64,000 nt of DNA, from NCBI RefSeq assembly GCF_030814715.1, contig NZ_JAUSVO010000002.1, forward strand, positions 620,001 to 684,000, read 5' to 3'. The notes under the pieces were generated by a model. The model saw nothing but the letters and a program-made list of their open reading frames with translations. It searched no databases and was not told the DNA's origin. The stretch comes from Kaistia dalseonensis (GTDB taxonomy: Bacteria > Pseudomonadota > Alphaproteobacteria > Rhizobiales > Kaistiaceae). Positions within the stretch are counted from its first letter, which is position 1, and each line of letters starts with the position of its first letter. The translations under genes were made by a program, and so were the position numbers. Positions 8,885 to 17,652 of this stretch are shown one piece after another.

Positions 8885-8930
8885 GCATCGGACCGAAAAG
8901 TGGAGTCCGGTTTTCGGGTCGATCCGATGC
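8885..8930. repeat. Palindromic intergenic repeat, second type
   Basis: GCATCGGA (8885-8892) pairs perfectly with TCCGATGC (8923-8930), and inside it CCGAAAA (8893-8899) pairs with TTTTCGG (8911-8917). Five extra bases make a bulge on the right arm. The core CCGAAAAGTGG...CCGGTTTTCGG is, from memory, one of the most frequent dispersed intergenic palindromes of Rhizobiales. It sits between the start of the comM gene and the end of gshB. Confidence 0.65.
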
Positions 8931-8943
8931 GCAAACAAAGAGA

Positions 8944-8984
8944 TAGATCGCCTCTTTGCGTCCGCGAGGACGCATGGCGATCTA
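8944..8984 (-). terminator. Long hairpin over the gshB stop codon
   Basis: TAGATCGCC (8944-8952) pairs with GGCGATCTA (8976-8984), with a second inner stem GCGTCC/GGACGC (8958-8963 with 8968-8973) around a GCGA loop. The gshB stop codon (8982-8984) is inside the arm. There is no U-run, so it may be a factor-assisted terminator or an RNA 3'-end protector. It adjoins the palindromic repeat at 8885 and may be part of the same mobile intergenic unit. Confidence 0.5.
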
Positions 8985-9923
8985 GCGGCGGGCCTCGATG
9001 GCGTCCCAGACGAGCGCCGCGATATCGGCGCCGCCGAAGCGCTTCACTTCGCGGATGCCGGTCGGCGAGGTCACGTTGATCTCGGTCAGGTAATCGCCGA
9101 TCACGTCGATGCCGACGAAGATGAAGCCGCGCGCCTTGAGCTCCGGTCCGATCGCCTCGCAGATCTCGCGGTCGCGCCGCGTGAGCTCGATCGGCTCCGG
9201 CCGCCCGCCGACATGCATGTTGGAGCGCGCCTCGCCATCGGCAGGGACGCGGTTGATCGCTCCGACCGCGACGCCGTCGACCAGGATGATGCGCTTGTCG
9301 CCGGCGCGCACGTCGGGAAGGTAGCGCTGCACGACATAGGGCTCGCCGCGATAGGCGGCGGCGAAGATCTCGAGCAGCGAGCCGAGATTCTGGTCTCCCT
9401 CGGAGAGACGGAACACGCCGGCGCCGCCATTGCCGAAGAGCGGCTTGATGATGATGTCGCCATGCTCGTTGCGGAAGCGGCGGATCTCGTCGGGATCGCG
9501 CGAGATCAGCGTCGGCGGCATCAGCGCGGGATATTCGGTGACGAAGATCTTTTCCGGCGCATTGCGCACATGGGCCGGGTCGTTGACGACGAGGGTCTTC
9601 GGATGGATGCGCTCCAGCAGATGCGTCGTCGTGATGTAGCCCATGTCGAAGGGCGGATCCTGGCGCATCAGCACGGCGTCGAAGGTGGAGAGATCGGCCC
9701 GCTCCGCCTCGCCGAGCGAGAAATGATCGCCGGGCAGGTCGCGAACCTGTACGGGCTCGATCATCGCCTCGACGCGGCCGTCATTCAGCGACAGCCGGTC
9801 GGGCGTGTAGTGATAGAGCGTGTGGCCGCGCTTCTGTCCCTCGAGCATCAGGGCGAAGGTGGAATCCCCGCGAATATGGATCTTCGAGATGTGATCCATC
9901 TGGACGGCGACGGAAAGCGACAT
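8982..9923 (-). CDS. gshB: Glutathione synthetase GshB
   Basis: GshB joins gamma-glutamylcysteine and glycine with ATP to make glutathione. The 313-residue product follows the prokaryotic GSH synthetase plan: an N-terminal domain with VAVQMDHI and [12 protein letters not shown], then an ATP-grasp fold with [16 protein letters not shown] (glycine-rich loop), [17 protein letters not shown], and the metal-binding [11 protein letters not shown] near the C-terminus. The ATG at 9923 has AGGGGG upstream. It lies downstream of yraN in the same minus-strand series. Confidence 0.96.
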   Translation of the reverse strand: MSLSVAVQMDHISKIHIRGDSTFALMLEGQKRGHTLYHYTPDRLSLNDGRVEAMIEPVQVRDLPGDHFSLGEAERADLSTFDAVLMRQDPPFDMGYITTTHLLERIHPKTLVVNDPAHVRNAPEKIFVTEYPALMPPTLISRDPDEIRRFRNEHGDIIIKPLFGNGGAGVFRLSEGDQNLGSLLEIFAAAYRGEPYVVQRYLPDVRAGDKRIILVDGVAVGAINRVPADGEARSNMHVGGRPEPIELTRRDREICEAIGPELKARGFIFVGIDVIGDYLTEINVTSPTGIREVKRFGGADIAALVWDAIEARR

Positions 9924-10007
9924 GAAGGCCCCCTTGGAGCGTTTCGCGGCCAGACCTGTTTGGCGGGCGCGAGACGGATGCGAGATCGGACAAGCGATAG
10001 TCCCGGT

Positions 10008-10025
10008 GCCGGCCTCATGGCCGGC
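10008..10025. other. GC-rich hairpin between yraN and gshB
   Basis: GCCGGCC (10008-10014), loop TCAT and GGCCGGC (10019-10025) form a perfect 7-bp stem, extended by a partial outer match. It lies 63 bases beyond the yraN stop, on the way to gshB. No U-run follows on either strand. Confidence 0.35.
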
Positions 10026-10087
10026 GCGGTACCGCGTAGTTTCGGCTAGCCTTATCTCGCGCGCGGGCGGTCAATTGCAATCCCGGC

Positions 10088-10492
10088 TCAGCGGTCGAGC
10101 GAAAAAGCATCGATCAGATGGTGCGGCAGCCGCCGGGGCGCGAGCGCCACGACGTCGAAGCGGAGGTTGAGCGCGAGCGCATCCGGATTGCGGGCGAGAA
10201 AGGCCTCCGCCGCGCGGAGGATCCTTCGCCTTGCCGTGGGAGAAATGGCGAGAAGCGCGTCGTCCCGGCTGCGGCGCTGCTTGACCTCGACGAAGACCAG
10301 CGTGCCGCCACGGCGCATGATCAGGTCGATTTCGCCGACCGGTGTCTTGAAGCGCCGCGCGACCAGCCGATAGCCCTTCAGGTTGAGGAAGAGCGATGCG
10401 ATCGTCTCGGCGAAACGGCCGCGCCGCTCGGCCGATTGCCGGTCGGGTCTGTTCGGGCCGCGTGGCCGGCGCTCAGGACTCCCCGTCGGCAT
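10088..10492 (-). CDS. yraN: YraN/UPF0102 family nuclease-like protein
   Basis: A 134-residue protein of the UPF0102 family, which has a Holliday-junction-resolvase-like (PD-(D/E)XK) fold: GRFAETIASLFL, the VGEIDLIMRR strand and VFVEVKQRRS carrying the D and E-x-K residues. Biochemical function is unproven. The start at 10492 (MPTGSPERRP) overlaps the end of rsmI by 20 bases and has GAGG just before it; in-frame starts at 10501 and 10507 are alternatives. The gene next to rsmI is a standard pairing in proteobacteria. Confidence 0.88.
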   Translation of the reverse strand: MPTGSPERRPRGPNRPDRQSAERRGRFAETIASLFLNLKGYRLVARRFKTPVGEIDLIMRRGGTLVFVEVKQRRSRDDALLAISPTARRRILRAAEAFLARNPDALALNLRFDVVALAPRRLPHHLIDAFSLDR

Positions 10493-11423
10493 CGTCCTCA
10501 TCGTCATCTGCCGCCGCCGATTTGAGCGCCAGCGCGCGCTGGTAGAGATCACGCCGGGCAAGGCCGGTCTCCGTCGCTGCAATTTGCGCCGCTTCGCGCA
10601 CGGGGTGGTCCGCGAGCAGGCGTTCGAGCAGGCTGTCGACGTCGTCGGCGTCGGGCGTCACCGCGAGCGGCGGGCCGAGCAGGATGACGATCTCGCCCTT
10701 CGGCGTCGGCTCGGCGGCGAATTCGGCCGCAAGCGTCGCGAGCCGGCCGCGGCGCACGGTCTCGAACGTCTTGGTCAGTTCCCGCGCCACGACGGCCGGG
10801 CGATCGGGCCCGAGCGTTTCCGCCATGTCGGCCAGTGCCTCGGCGGTGCGGTGCGGCGATTCGTAGAACACCAGCGTCGCCGGGACATTGGCGAGCTCGG
10901 CGAGCCGCTTCTTGCGCCCGACGGTCCGTGTCGGCAGGAAGCCGGCGAAGAGGAAGCTGTCGGTGGGAAGCGCGGATGTGACGAGGCTCGCCAGAAGCGC
11001 CGAAGCCCCGGGGATCGGCACGACCGTGTGGCCGGCCTCCAGCACCGAGCCGACGAGGCGGAAGCCGGGGTCCGAGACGAGCGGCGTGCCGGCGTCGCTG
11101 ACCAGCGCTACGACCTTGCCGGCGTCGAGCGCGGCGATGAGCTTCGGCCGCTGCTGCTCGGCATTGTGCTCGTGATAAGCGAGCAGCGGCGTGTCGATCG
11201 CGAAATGGCGCGTCAGCACGCGCGTGACACGGGTGTCCTCACAGGCGATCAGGTCAGCCGCGGCGAGGGTCGCCAGTGCGCGCAGCGTGATATCGCGCAG
11301 ATTGCCGATCGGGGTCGCGACGATATAAAGCGCGGATTCGATCAGCGGGGCGCGAAAGGCGTTGCCTTCGATCGCATAGCTTCGGCCCATCGCCTCGATC
11401 GTTGGCGCATCGGTCGGGCTCAT
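10473..11423 (-). CDS. rsmI: 16S rRNA (cytidine(1402)-2'-O)-methyltransferase RsmI
   Basis: RsmI 2'-O-methylates C1402 at the 30S decoding centre, using SAM. The 316-residue protein has the tetrapyrrole-methylase fold with VATPIGNLRD (about 35-44), ACEDTR, and SDAGTPLVSDPG (about 109-120), plus VFYESPHR and a C-terminal acidic tail (DDDEDD). The first 30 residues are a little longer than in many homologues. The ATG at 11423 is used. The gene is divergent from the lipoprotein gene at 11552 and overlaps yraN downstream. Confidence 0.95.
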   Translation of the reverse strand: MSPTDAPTIEAMGRSYAIEGNAFRAPLIESALYIVATPIGNLRDITLRALATLAAADLIACEDTRVTRVLTRHFAIDTPLLAYHEHNAEQQRPKLIAALDAGKVVALVSDAGTPLVSDPGFRLVGSVLEAGHTVVPIPGASALLASLVTSALPTDSFLFAGFLPTRTVGRKKRLAELANVPATLVFYESPHRTAEALADMAETLGPDRPAVVARELTKTFETVRRGRLATLAAEFAAEPTPKGEIVILLGPPLAVTPDADDVDSLLERLLADHPVREAAQIAATETGLARRDLYQRALALKSAAADDDEDDADGES

Positions 11424-11551
11424 CGCGCTTGGCCAGCGTGATGGGGAAGTGACACCTGTTGTGAAAACACTGAAAACACGCGGTTTGGCCTCTCATTCGT
11501 CAACATCCCTTCTCTATTGTTAACCCTTCGAACCGTTGAGGAGAAGGTGCG

Positions 11552-12763
11552 GTGGGGTTGCCCGGGGGCGTTCGCTTGGATCGCAGGTTCTTTATGTTGG
11601 GTTCGGCTGCGAGTGCGGCCGGCCTTCTGGCGGCCTGTTCGCCTACGGCGCGGGAATCGGCATCGCCGGGCGCCGCCGCAGCGACGGCCAGCCAGCCCGC
11701 GACCGGCGAGACGATTGGTACCGGCACGGTCCGCGTCGCGCTCCTGGTGCCGAGCTCGGCCACCGGCAATGCCGGCCTGATCGCCGCGAGCCTCAAGAAC
11801 GCCGCGACGCTGGCGCTGCGCGAGTTCCAGGGCGCCAACCTGCAGATCCTGGTCAAGGACGACAAGGGAACGCCGGAAGGCGCCCGTGCCGCCGCCGCCG
11901 AGGCGATCTCGCAAGGCGCCGAATTGATCATGGGACCGCTCTTCGCGCCGTCGGTCACGGCGGCGGCTGCGGTCGCCCGGCCCGCCGGCGTCTCGATCGT
12001 GGCGTTCTCGACGGATACCAATGTCGCCTCGCGGGGCGTCTATCTGCTGAGCTTCCTGCCCCAGACCGATGTCGACCGGATCATCGGGTTCGCCGGCTCG
12101 CGCGGCAAGCACGCCATCGCCGCCCTGCTGCCGGCCAATGGCTACGGCACGGTGGTCGAGGCGGCGTTGCAGAAATCAGTGACCATGAACGGCAGCCGCA
12201 TCGTCACCATCGAGCGCTACACGCTCGATCGCGTCGCGATGCAGCAAAAGGCCGAAGCGATTGCGGCCATTGTCCAGAAGGGCGAGGTCGACGCGCTGTT
12301 CATGCCGGATGCCGGCGATGCGGCGCCCTTCCTGGCGCAGATCCTTTCGGCGCGTGGCGTGCGGCAGGGCCAGGTTCAGCTGCTCGGCTCCGGCCAATGG
12401 GACGATCCCCGCATCACGCAGGAATCGGCGCTGCGCGGCGGCTGGTATCCGGCACCGGACAAGTCCGGCTTCAACGCCTTTGCGGCCCGCTATCAGGCGG
12501 CGTTCGGAGCGGCGCCGCTCCGGGCCGCCTCGCTCGGCTATGACGCGACCAGCCTTGCCGCGGGCCTCGCCGCCCGCTTCGGCGACAAGCGCTTCACGGC
12601 GGACACGATCGCCAATCCGAGCGGCTTCCTGGGCGTCGACGGTGTCTTCCGATTCCTGCCCGACGGCACCAACCAGCGCGGCCTCGCGGTCTATGAAGTC
12701 GGCAGCGGCACGGCGACGCTCATCGATCCGGCACCGAAGACATTCTCGCGCGCCGGAGCGTGA
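11552..12763 (+). CDS. Penicillin-binding protein activator-like lipoprotein (LpoA/type 1 periplasmic binding fold)
   Basis: A 403-residue exported lipoprotein. The N-terminus is a lipoprotein signal (RRFF then a hydrophobic stretch) ending in a lipobox LLAAC with Cys29. After an Ala/Pro/Thr linker, the rest is a Leu/Ile/Val-binding-like fold (VRVALLVPSS, MGPLFAPSV, LLPANGYG). Gamma-proteobacterial LpoA activates the peptidoglycan synthase PBP1A; alphaproteobacterial proteins like this are annotated as PBP activators because they share the fold and the rsmI-yraN-gshB neighbourhood, without direct proof. The GTG at 11552 has GAGGAGAAGG upstream. Confidence 0.82.
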   Translation: MGLPGGVRLDRRFFMLGSAASAAGLLAACSPTARESASPGAAAATASQPATGETIGTGTVRVALLVPSSATGNAGLIAASLKNAATLALREFQGANLQILVKDDKGTPEGARAAAAEAISQGAELIMGPLFAPSVTAAAAVARPAGVSIVAFSTDTNVASRGVYLLSFLPQTDVDRIIGFAGSRGKHAIAALLPANGYGTVVEAALQKSVTMNGSRIVTIERYTLDRVAMQQKAEAIAAIVQKGEVDALFMPDAGDAAPFLAQILSARGVRQGQVQLLGSGQWDDPRITQESALRGGWYPAPDKSGFNAFAARYQAAFGAAPLRAASLGYDATSLAAGLAARFGDKRFTADTIANPSGFLGVDGVFRFLPDGTNQRGLAVYEVGSGTATLIDPAPKTFSRAGA

Positions 12764-12770
12764 GTTCCCG

Positions 12771-13928
12771 TCAGGCCGCCAGGTCGGCGACGACCGCGTC
12801 GAGCACGAAGGATCCCGAGCGGGTGGCGCGGACGTGATGGTCGCCGATCCGCTCGACCATGCCATGGGCGATCAGGTCGGCCATGCGGCCATGATCGAGG
12901 CTGCGGCCGGAGATCGCCTTGTAGCGCCTCAGATCGATGCCCTCGACGAGGCGCAGCCCCATCAGCAGCAATTCGTCGCCTGATTCTTCCGGCGTCAGTA
13001 CGTCGTCGGTCTCGATGCCGTCGCCCCAGGATTCGACGCGGGCGAGCCATTTCTCGGGCTCGCGCGCCGTGGCCGTTGCATGGCGGCGGCCGTCGACGAC
13101 GAGGCGGCCATGCGCGCCCGGTCCGATGCCGGCATATTCGCCATAGCGCCAATAGACGAGATTGTGCCGGCATTCCGCGCCCGGCGCGGCATGGTTCGAA
13201 ATCTCATAGGCCGGCCGGCCGTGCCTTTCGCAGATCTCCTGCGTGATCTCGAACAGGGTCGCTGCCGTATCCTCGTCCGGGATCACCAGCTTGCCGGCCT
13301 TGTAGAGCTTTTCGAACATCGTGTCGGGCTCGATGGTGAGTTGGTAGAGCGACAGATGGTCGGAAGCGCGCTCCATGGCGGCGGCGAGTTCTGCCGCCCA
13401 GAGCGCCGGCGTCTGGCCGGGGCGCGCATAGATCAGGTCGAAGGAAATGCGTGGGAAGGTCGAGCGCGCGATCTCGATCGCCTTGAACGCTTCTTCGGCA
13501 TTGTGCAGCCGGCCGAGCGCCTTCAGATCGACGTCGTTGAGCGCCTGTACGCCGAGCGAGACGCGGTTGACGCCGGCAGCGCGATAGCCGCGGAAGCGCT
13601 CCGCCTCGACGCTGGAAGGATTGGCCTCCATCGAGATTTCAGCATTCGGCGATACGGTCCAGACGCGAGCGATCGCATCAAGGATCGTGCTGACCGTCCG
13701 TGGCTCCATGAGCGACGGCGTGCCGCCGCCCAGAAAGATCGAATCGACCGTGCGGCCCGGCGCCCGCGCCGCCGTCGATTCGAGCTCCGCGATGAAGGCC
13801 TTGGCGTAGCGATCCTGATCGACGCCCTGATGGCGGACATGCGAGTTGAAGTCGCAATAGGGGCATTTGGCGGCGCAGAACGGCCAATGCACATAGACGC
13901 CAAAACCCGGATCGATCGGCTCGCTCAC
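12771..13928 (-). CDS. hemW: Radical SAM haem chaperone HemW (CPO-III-like)
   Basis: A 385-residue radical SAM protein with the cluster motif C18-AAK-C22-PY-C25 in VYVHWPFCAAKCPYCDFNSH, followed by FLGGGTPSLM and the EANPSS motif. It is the HemW type, a haem-binding chaperone, rather than oxygen-independent coproporphyrinogen oxidase HemN. The N-terminus begins right at the motif, which is typical of HemW. Start is a GTG (13928), five bases after the rdgB stop. It is the last gene of the rph-rdgB-hemW operon, a conserved Rhizobiales set. Confidence 0.92.
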   Translation of the reverse strand: MSEPIDPGFGVYVHWPFCAAKCPYCDFNSHVRHQGVDQDRYAKAFIAELESTAARAPGRTVDSIFLGGGTPSLMEPRTVSTILDAIARVWTVSPNAEISMEANPSSVEAERFRGYRAAGVNRVSLGVQALNDVDLKALGRLHNAEEAFKAIEIARSTFPRISFDLIYARPGQTPALWAAELAAAMERASDHLSLYQLTIEPDTMFEKLYKAGKLVIPDEDTAATLFEITQEICERHGRPAYEISNHAAPGAECRHNLVYWRYGEYAGIGPGAHGRLVVDGRRHATATAREPEKWLARVESWGDGIETDDVLTPEESGDELLLMGLRLVEGIDLRRYKAISGRSLDHGRMADLIAHGMVERIGDHHVRATRSGSFVLDAVVADLAA

Positions 13929-13933
13929 GCGGA

Positions 13934-14575
13934 TCAGGCTCCCAGTTCCGCTTCGGCGAAAAGGGCGAAGGCGCGGGCACGATGCGAGAGCGCATCCTTC
14001 CGACCCGCCGACCAGCCGTGCTTTTCTTCTTTTTCCATCTCGCCGAAGGTCCGCTCATGCCCCTCGGGCAGGAACATCGGATCATAGCCGAAGCCCTGCG
14101 TTCCACGCGGCGGCCAGACCATCGTGCCCTCGATCTCGCCGCGATAGTAGCGGATCTCGCCATCGGGCCAGGCGAGGCACAGCACCGAGACGAAGCGGCC
14201 TGTGCGCTTGTCGGGGGTCAGCGCGCCGGCGAGCTGCATCTTCTCCTCGACATTGCGCATGGCGCGGGCGAAATCCTTGTCGGCGCCGGCCCAATCGGCG
14301 GAATAGACGCCGGGCTCGCCGCCGATCGCATCGACGCAGACGCCGGAATCATCCGAGAGCGCGGGAAAGCCGGAGCCCTTGGTGGACGCTATGGCCTTGA
14401 TCGCCGCATTCTCCTCGAAGGTCGTGCCCGTCTCCGGCGGTTCGGGCAGGCCGAGTTCGCCGGCCGAGACCACCTTGAGGCCGAAGGGCGCCAGCAGGTC
14501 GGCGAATTCGCGCAGTTTGCCCTTGTTGTGGCTGGCGACGACCAGCGTATCGCCGGGCTTCAGTCGGTTCGTCAT
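13934..14575 (-). CDS. rdgB: RdgB/HAM1 family XTP/dITP pyrophosphatase
   Basis: RdgB hydrolyses non-canonical purine nucleotides (dITP, XTP) to monophosphates and so keeps them out of DNA and RNA. The 213-residue product shows [13 protein letters not shown] at the N-terminus, [23 protein letters not shown], and [15 protein letters not shown] with the SHRARA segment at the end. The ATG at 14575 lies six bases after the rph stop, and hemW follows five bases after its own stop, so the three genes form one operon. Confidence 0.96.
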   Translation of the reverse strand: MTNRLKPGDTLVVASHNKGKLREFADLLAPFGLKVVSAGELGLPEPPETGTTFEENAAIKAIASTKGSGFPALSDDSGVCVDAIGGEPGVYSADWAGADKDFARAMRNVEEKMQLAGALTPDKRTGRFVSVLCLAWPDGEIRYYRGEIEGTMVWPPRGTQGFGYDPMFLPEGHERTFGEMEKEEKHGWSAGRKDALSHRARAFALFAEAELGA

Positions 14576-14581
14576 GGCGCC

Positions 14582-15295
14582 TCAGAGGATCGCGAGTTTC
14601 TGCAGTTCGACGAGTTCGGCGATGCCGCTCTTGGCGAGGCCGAGCATGGCGGTCAGTTCCGCCTCGTCGAAGGGCTTGCCTTCGGCCGTGCCCTGGATCT
14701 CGACAATGCCGCCGGAGCCGGTGATCACGAAGTTCGCATCGGTCTCGGCCTCGGAATCCTCGGCATAGTCGAGGTCGAGCACGGGCTGGCCGCGATAGAT
14801 GCCGACGGAGACGGCGGCGACGTGATCGCGGATGACCTTCGGGCCGACCATCTGCCGGGCTTTCATCCACTCGATGCATTCATAAAGCGCGATGAAGCCG
14901 CCGGTGACGGAAGCGGTCCGCGTGCCGCCATCGGCCTGCAGCACGTCGCAATCGATGGTGATCTGCTTCTCGCCGAGATGGACGAGATCGACCACGGCGC
15001 GGAGCGAGCGGCCGATCAGGCGCTGGATTTCCTGGGTGCGGCCGGATTGCTTGCCGGTCGCCGCCTCGCGGCGCATGCGATCACCGGTCGAGCGGGGCAG
15101 CATGCCATATTCGGCGGTGACCCAGCCCTTGCCCGTGCCGCGCAGCCATGCCGGCGGCTTTTCCTCGAGGCTCGCCGTGCACAGCACATGCGTATCGCCG
15201 AACTTGACGAGGCACGACCCCTCCGCATGCTTGGCGACACCGCGTTCGAGCGAGATAGCGCGCATGGCGTCGGCGGCGCGTTTGGAGGGGCGCAT
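14582..15295 (-). CDS. rph: Ribonuclease PH
   Basis: RNase PH is the phosphorolytic 3'-5' exoribonuclease that trims tRNA 3' ends. The 237-residue product has the standard length with [12 protein letters not shown] at the start, [30 protein letters not shown], the [19 protein letters not shown] catalytic region and a C-terminal [10 protein letters not shown]. The frame is open for another 588 bases upstream, but the family start is the ATG at 15295. It is the first gene of rph-rdgB-hemW, divergent from hrcA across 129 bases that must hold both promoters. Confidence 0.96.
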   Translation of the reverse strand: MRPSKRAADAMRAISLERGVAKHAEGSCLVKFGDTHVLCTASLEEKPPAWLRGTGKGWVTAEYGMLPRSTGDRMRREAATGKQSGRTQEIQRLIGRSLRAVVDLVHLGEKQITIDCDVLQADGGTRTASVTGGFIALYECIEWMKARQMVGPKVIRDHVAAVSVGIYRGQPVLDLDYAEDSEAETDANFVITGSGGIVEIQGTAEGKPFDEAELTAMLGLAKSGIAELVELQKLAIL

Positions 15296-15424
15296 GGGCA
15301 AATCCTGACTGTTTCGTTCGCCCGCTTGTAGCCGTCGAGCGCCGCTGACGCAAAGCCCTGCTTGAAGCCGGCGCAAAAATTGACACCTAATAGGATATGA
15401 ACCAGGCCGAAGGACCGAAGTGAG

Positions 15425-16510
15425 TTGAGCGGCGACCGCATTCCACCGGAAGCGACGACATCGGCGCTGGCGGCGCTCGATAGGCGCTCGCGCGAGATCT
15501 TCCGCCGTATCGTCGACAGCTACCTCGAGACCGGCGAGCCGCTCGGTTCGCGCAATCTCGCGCGCATCCTGCCCATGGCGCTGTCGCCGGCCTCGATCCG
15601 CAATGTGATGTCGGATCTTGAGGGCCTTGGCCTGATCTATGCGCCGCACACCTCGGCCGGCCGGCTGCCGACGGAAAGCGGCCTGCGCCTGTTCGTCGAT
15701 GCGATGCTGGAAGTGGGTGACCTTACATCCGAGGAGCGTCGCGATATAGAAAGCCGTGTCGCGGCGGGCGGAACCGCACGCACGGTCGATACGCTGCTCT
15801 CCGAGGCTGGCCGCATGCTGTCGGGCCTTTCGCGCGGCGCCGGCATCGTGCTCGCCTCGAAGGTCGACCAGCGAATCAAGCATATCGAATTCGTCCGCCT
15901 GGAGCCGACCAAGGCGCTGGTGATTCTGGTCGGCGAGGATGGGTCGGTCGAAAACCGTCTGATCGAACTCGATCCCGGCACCACGCCGTCAGCGCTCGTC
16001 GAAGCCTCTAACTATCTCAATATGCATCTGCGCGGCCGCAGCCTTTCGGAGGCGCGGCTGGAATTGCTGCGGCGGCAGGAGAGCGCCCGCGCGGAGCTCG
16101 ACCAGCTGACGGCCGGCCTTGTCGATGCCGGCCTCGCCTCCTGGGCCGAAGCCGCGGCCGGGCGGCCGGATACGCTGATCGTGCGCGGCCAGGCCAATCT
16201 TCTGGAAGACGTGCACGCTGCCGGCGATCTCGAGCGCATCCGCCTGCTTTTCGACGATATCGAGACGCAGCGCGAACTCGTGCGCCTGCTCGGTTCGGCC
16301 GAACAAGGCGACGGCGTGCGCATCTTCATCGGCTCGGAAAACAAGCTCTTCTCTCTCTCCGGTTCTTCGCTCGTCGTCTCGCCCTATCGCGATTCGGAAA
16401 GCCGGGTGGTCGGCGTGCTCGGCGTGCTCGGGCCGACCCGCCTCAACTATGCCCGCATCGTGCCGATGGTCGACTATACGGCCAAGCTCGTCGGCCGCCT
16501 GATCGGCTGA
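15425..16510 (+). CDS. hrcA: Heat-inducible transcriptional repressor HrcA
   Basis: HrcA represses groESL-type heat-shock genes by binding CIRCE elements. The 361-residue product has an N-terminal winged helix ([51 protein letters not shown]) and a GAF-like C-terminal half with IFIGSENK and [17 protein letters not shown]. The start is probably the TTG at 15425; GAAGGACCGAAG lies upstream. I see no CIRCE element in this window, so its targets are elsewhere. It is separated from grpE (2723), its usual partner in the group. Confidence 0.93.
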   Translation: MSGDRIPPEATTSALAALDRRSREIFRRIVDSYLETGEPLGSRNLARILPMALSPASIRNVMSDLEGLGLIYAPHTSAGRLPTESGLRLFVDAMLEVGDLTSEERRDIESRVAAGGTARTVDTLLSEAGRMLSGLSRGAGIVLASKVDQRIKHIEFVRLEPTKALVILVGEDGSVENRLIELDPGTTPSALVEASNYLNMHLRGRSLSEARLELLRRQESARAELDQLTAGLVDAGLASWAEAAAGRPDTLIVRGQANLLEDVHAAGDLERIRLLFDDIETQRELVRLLGSAEQGDGVRIFIGSENKLFSLSGSSLVVSPYRDSESRVVGVLGVLGPTRLNYARIVPMVDYTAKLVGRLIG

Positions 16511-16587
16511 AAACCGCGACCGCTTGGCGCCTGTACAGCTCCGCGGCGAGCCGATATGAGAACGGTTCGAATGAACTGGAGGCGAGC

Positions 16588-17559
16588 ATGACGGCGGGTA
16601 CCGACAAACTGGTCACGGTCTTCGGCGGATCCGGCTTTGTCGGACGCCATGCGGTGCGGGCACTGGCCAAGCGTGGCTGGCGCGTGCGCGTCGCTGTGCG
16701 CAGGCCCGACCTCGCCGGCCATGTCCAGCCGCTCGGCGCCGTCGGCCAGATCATGCCGGTCCAGGCCAATCTGCGCTATCGTTGGTCGGTCGATCGCGCC
16801 GTTGAAGGCGCCGATGCCGTCGTTAACCTCGTCGGCATATTGAACGAAAGCGGCCGCCAGACCTTTGGCGCCGTGCAGAGCTTCGGCGCCCGCGCCGTCG
16901 CCGAGGCGACGCGCGCGGCCGGCATTCCGACGCTGGTGCATCAGTCGGCGCTCGGTGCCGATGCCAATTCGGCTTCGGCCTATGCGCGTTCCAAGGCCGA
17001 GGGCGAGGCGGCTGTCTTCGAGACGGTTCCCGGCGCCGTGGTGCTGCGGCCGTCGATCGTGTTCGGGCCGGAGGACGATTTCTTCAATCGCTTCGGCGAT
17101 CTCGCCCGCCTGCTGCCGGCATTGCCGCTCATCGGCGGCGGCGAGACCAAGCTGCAGCCGGTGTTTGTCGGCGACGTCGCCGAGGCGATCGCCCGTGCCG
17201 TCGACGGCACGGTCGAGCGCGGCAAGATCTATGAGCTCGGCGGCCCCGAGGTGAAGACCTTCCGCGCCTGCCTGGAGCTGCTGCTGGCCGAGATCGAGCG
17301 CCCGCGCCTGCTGCTGTCGCTGCCGTTTGGATTGGCGCGCGCCATCGCCAGTGTCGCGCAGATGCTGCCCAATCCGCTGATGACGGTCGATCAGGTCAAG
17401 CTGCTGGAGAGCGATAATGTCGTCTCGCAGGCGGCGATCGATCGCGGACTGACCTTGAAGGGGCTCGGCATCAATCCGGCGAGCCTCGAGGCGGTGCTTC
17501 CGTCCTATCTCGTGCGTTTCAAGCCGCGCGGCCAGTTCGACCAGAAGCGCGCGACCTGA
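16588..17559 (+). CDS. NDUFA9-like complex I-associated NAD(P)-binding epimerase
   Basis: A 323-residue short-chain (extended/atypical SDR) protein. It opens with a Rossmann motif VTVFGGSGFVGRHAVR (GGSGFVG at about 13-19), has the YARSKAEGE segment where the SDR Tyr-x3-Lys active pair sits, and LRPSIVFGPEDDFFNRF. Such proteins are annotated as the complex I NDUFA9 subunit family. In alphaproteobacteria a homologue of mitochondrial NDUFA9 is found, but whether this one associates with NADH dehydrogenase is not shown here. ATG at 16588 follows TGGAGGCG. Confidence 0.88.
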   Translation: MTAGTDKLVTVFGGSGFVGRHAVRALAKRGWRVRVAVRRPDLAGHVQPLGAVGQIMPVQANLRYRWSVDRAVEGADAVVNLVGILNESGRQTFGAVQSFGARAVAEATRAAGIPTLVHQSALGADANSASAYARSKAEGEAAVFETVPGAVVLRPSIVFGPEDDFFNRFGDLARLLPALPLIGGGETKLQPVFVGDVAEAIARAVDGTVERGKIYELGGPEVKTFRACLELLLAEIERPRLLLSLPFGLARAIASVAQMLPNPLMTVDQVKLLESDNVVSQAAIDRGLTLKGLGINPASLEAVLPSYLVRFKPRGQFDQKRAT

Positions 17560-17571
17560 TCATCCTGACCG

Positions 17572-17593
17572 GGGGAGGGTTCGCACCCTCTCC
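17572..17593 (+). terminator. Hairpin downstream of the NDUFA9-like gene
   Basis: GGGGAGGGT (17572-17580) pairs with ACCCTCTCC (17585-17593) through nine pairs, one of them a wobble, with a TCGC loop. It begins 12 bases after the stop codon. No U-run follows, so it would be a weak or factor-assisted terminator. It faces the 3' end of the convergent uppP gene. Confidence 0.5.
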
Positions 17594-17630
17594 ACCTGAC
17601 TCCTGAAGACCGTCAGCCGGATTTGACTGT

Positions 17631-17652
17631 GTGCTCACCCGAAGGTGAGCAC
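17631..17652 (-). terminator. Perfect UUCG-tetraloop hairpin at the uppP 3' end
   Basis: GTGCTCACC (17631-17639) and GGTGAGCAC (17644-17652) form a perfect 9-bp stem. On the minus strand, the uppP sense strand, the loop reads C(UUCG)G, an unusually stable tetraloop. The uppP stop codon (17635-17637) lies in the distal arm. No U-tail follows, so it may act as a transcript 3'-end stabiliser or a factor-dependent terminator. Confidence 0.55.

Noticed and set aside
15379-15402. TTGACA at 15380-15385 as an hrcA promoter
   Set aside because: No acceptable -10 hexamer lies 16-18 bases downstream; the A/T-rich bases are too close to the -35.
15296-15424. Possible CIRCE element at hrcA or in other intergenic regions
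   Set aside because: No TTAGCACTC-N9-GAGTGCTAA-like inverted repeat was found here or before grpE, dnaK or hrcA.
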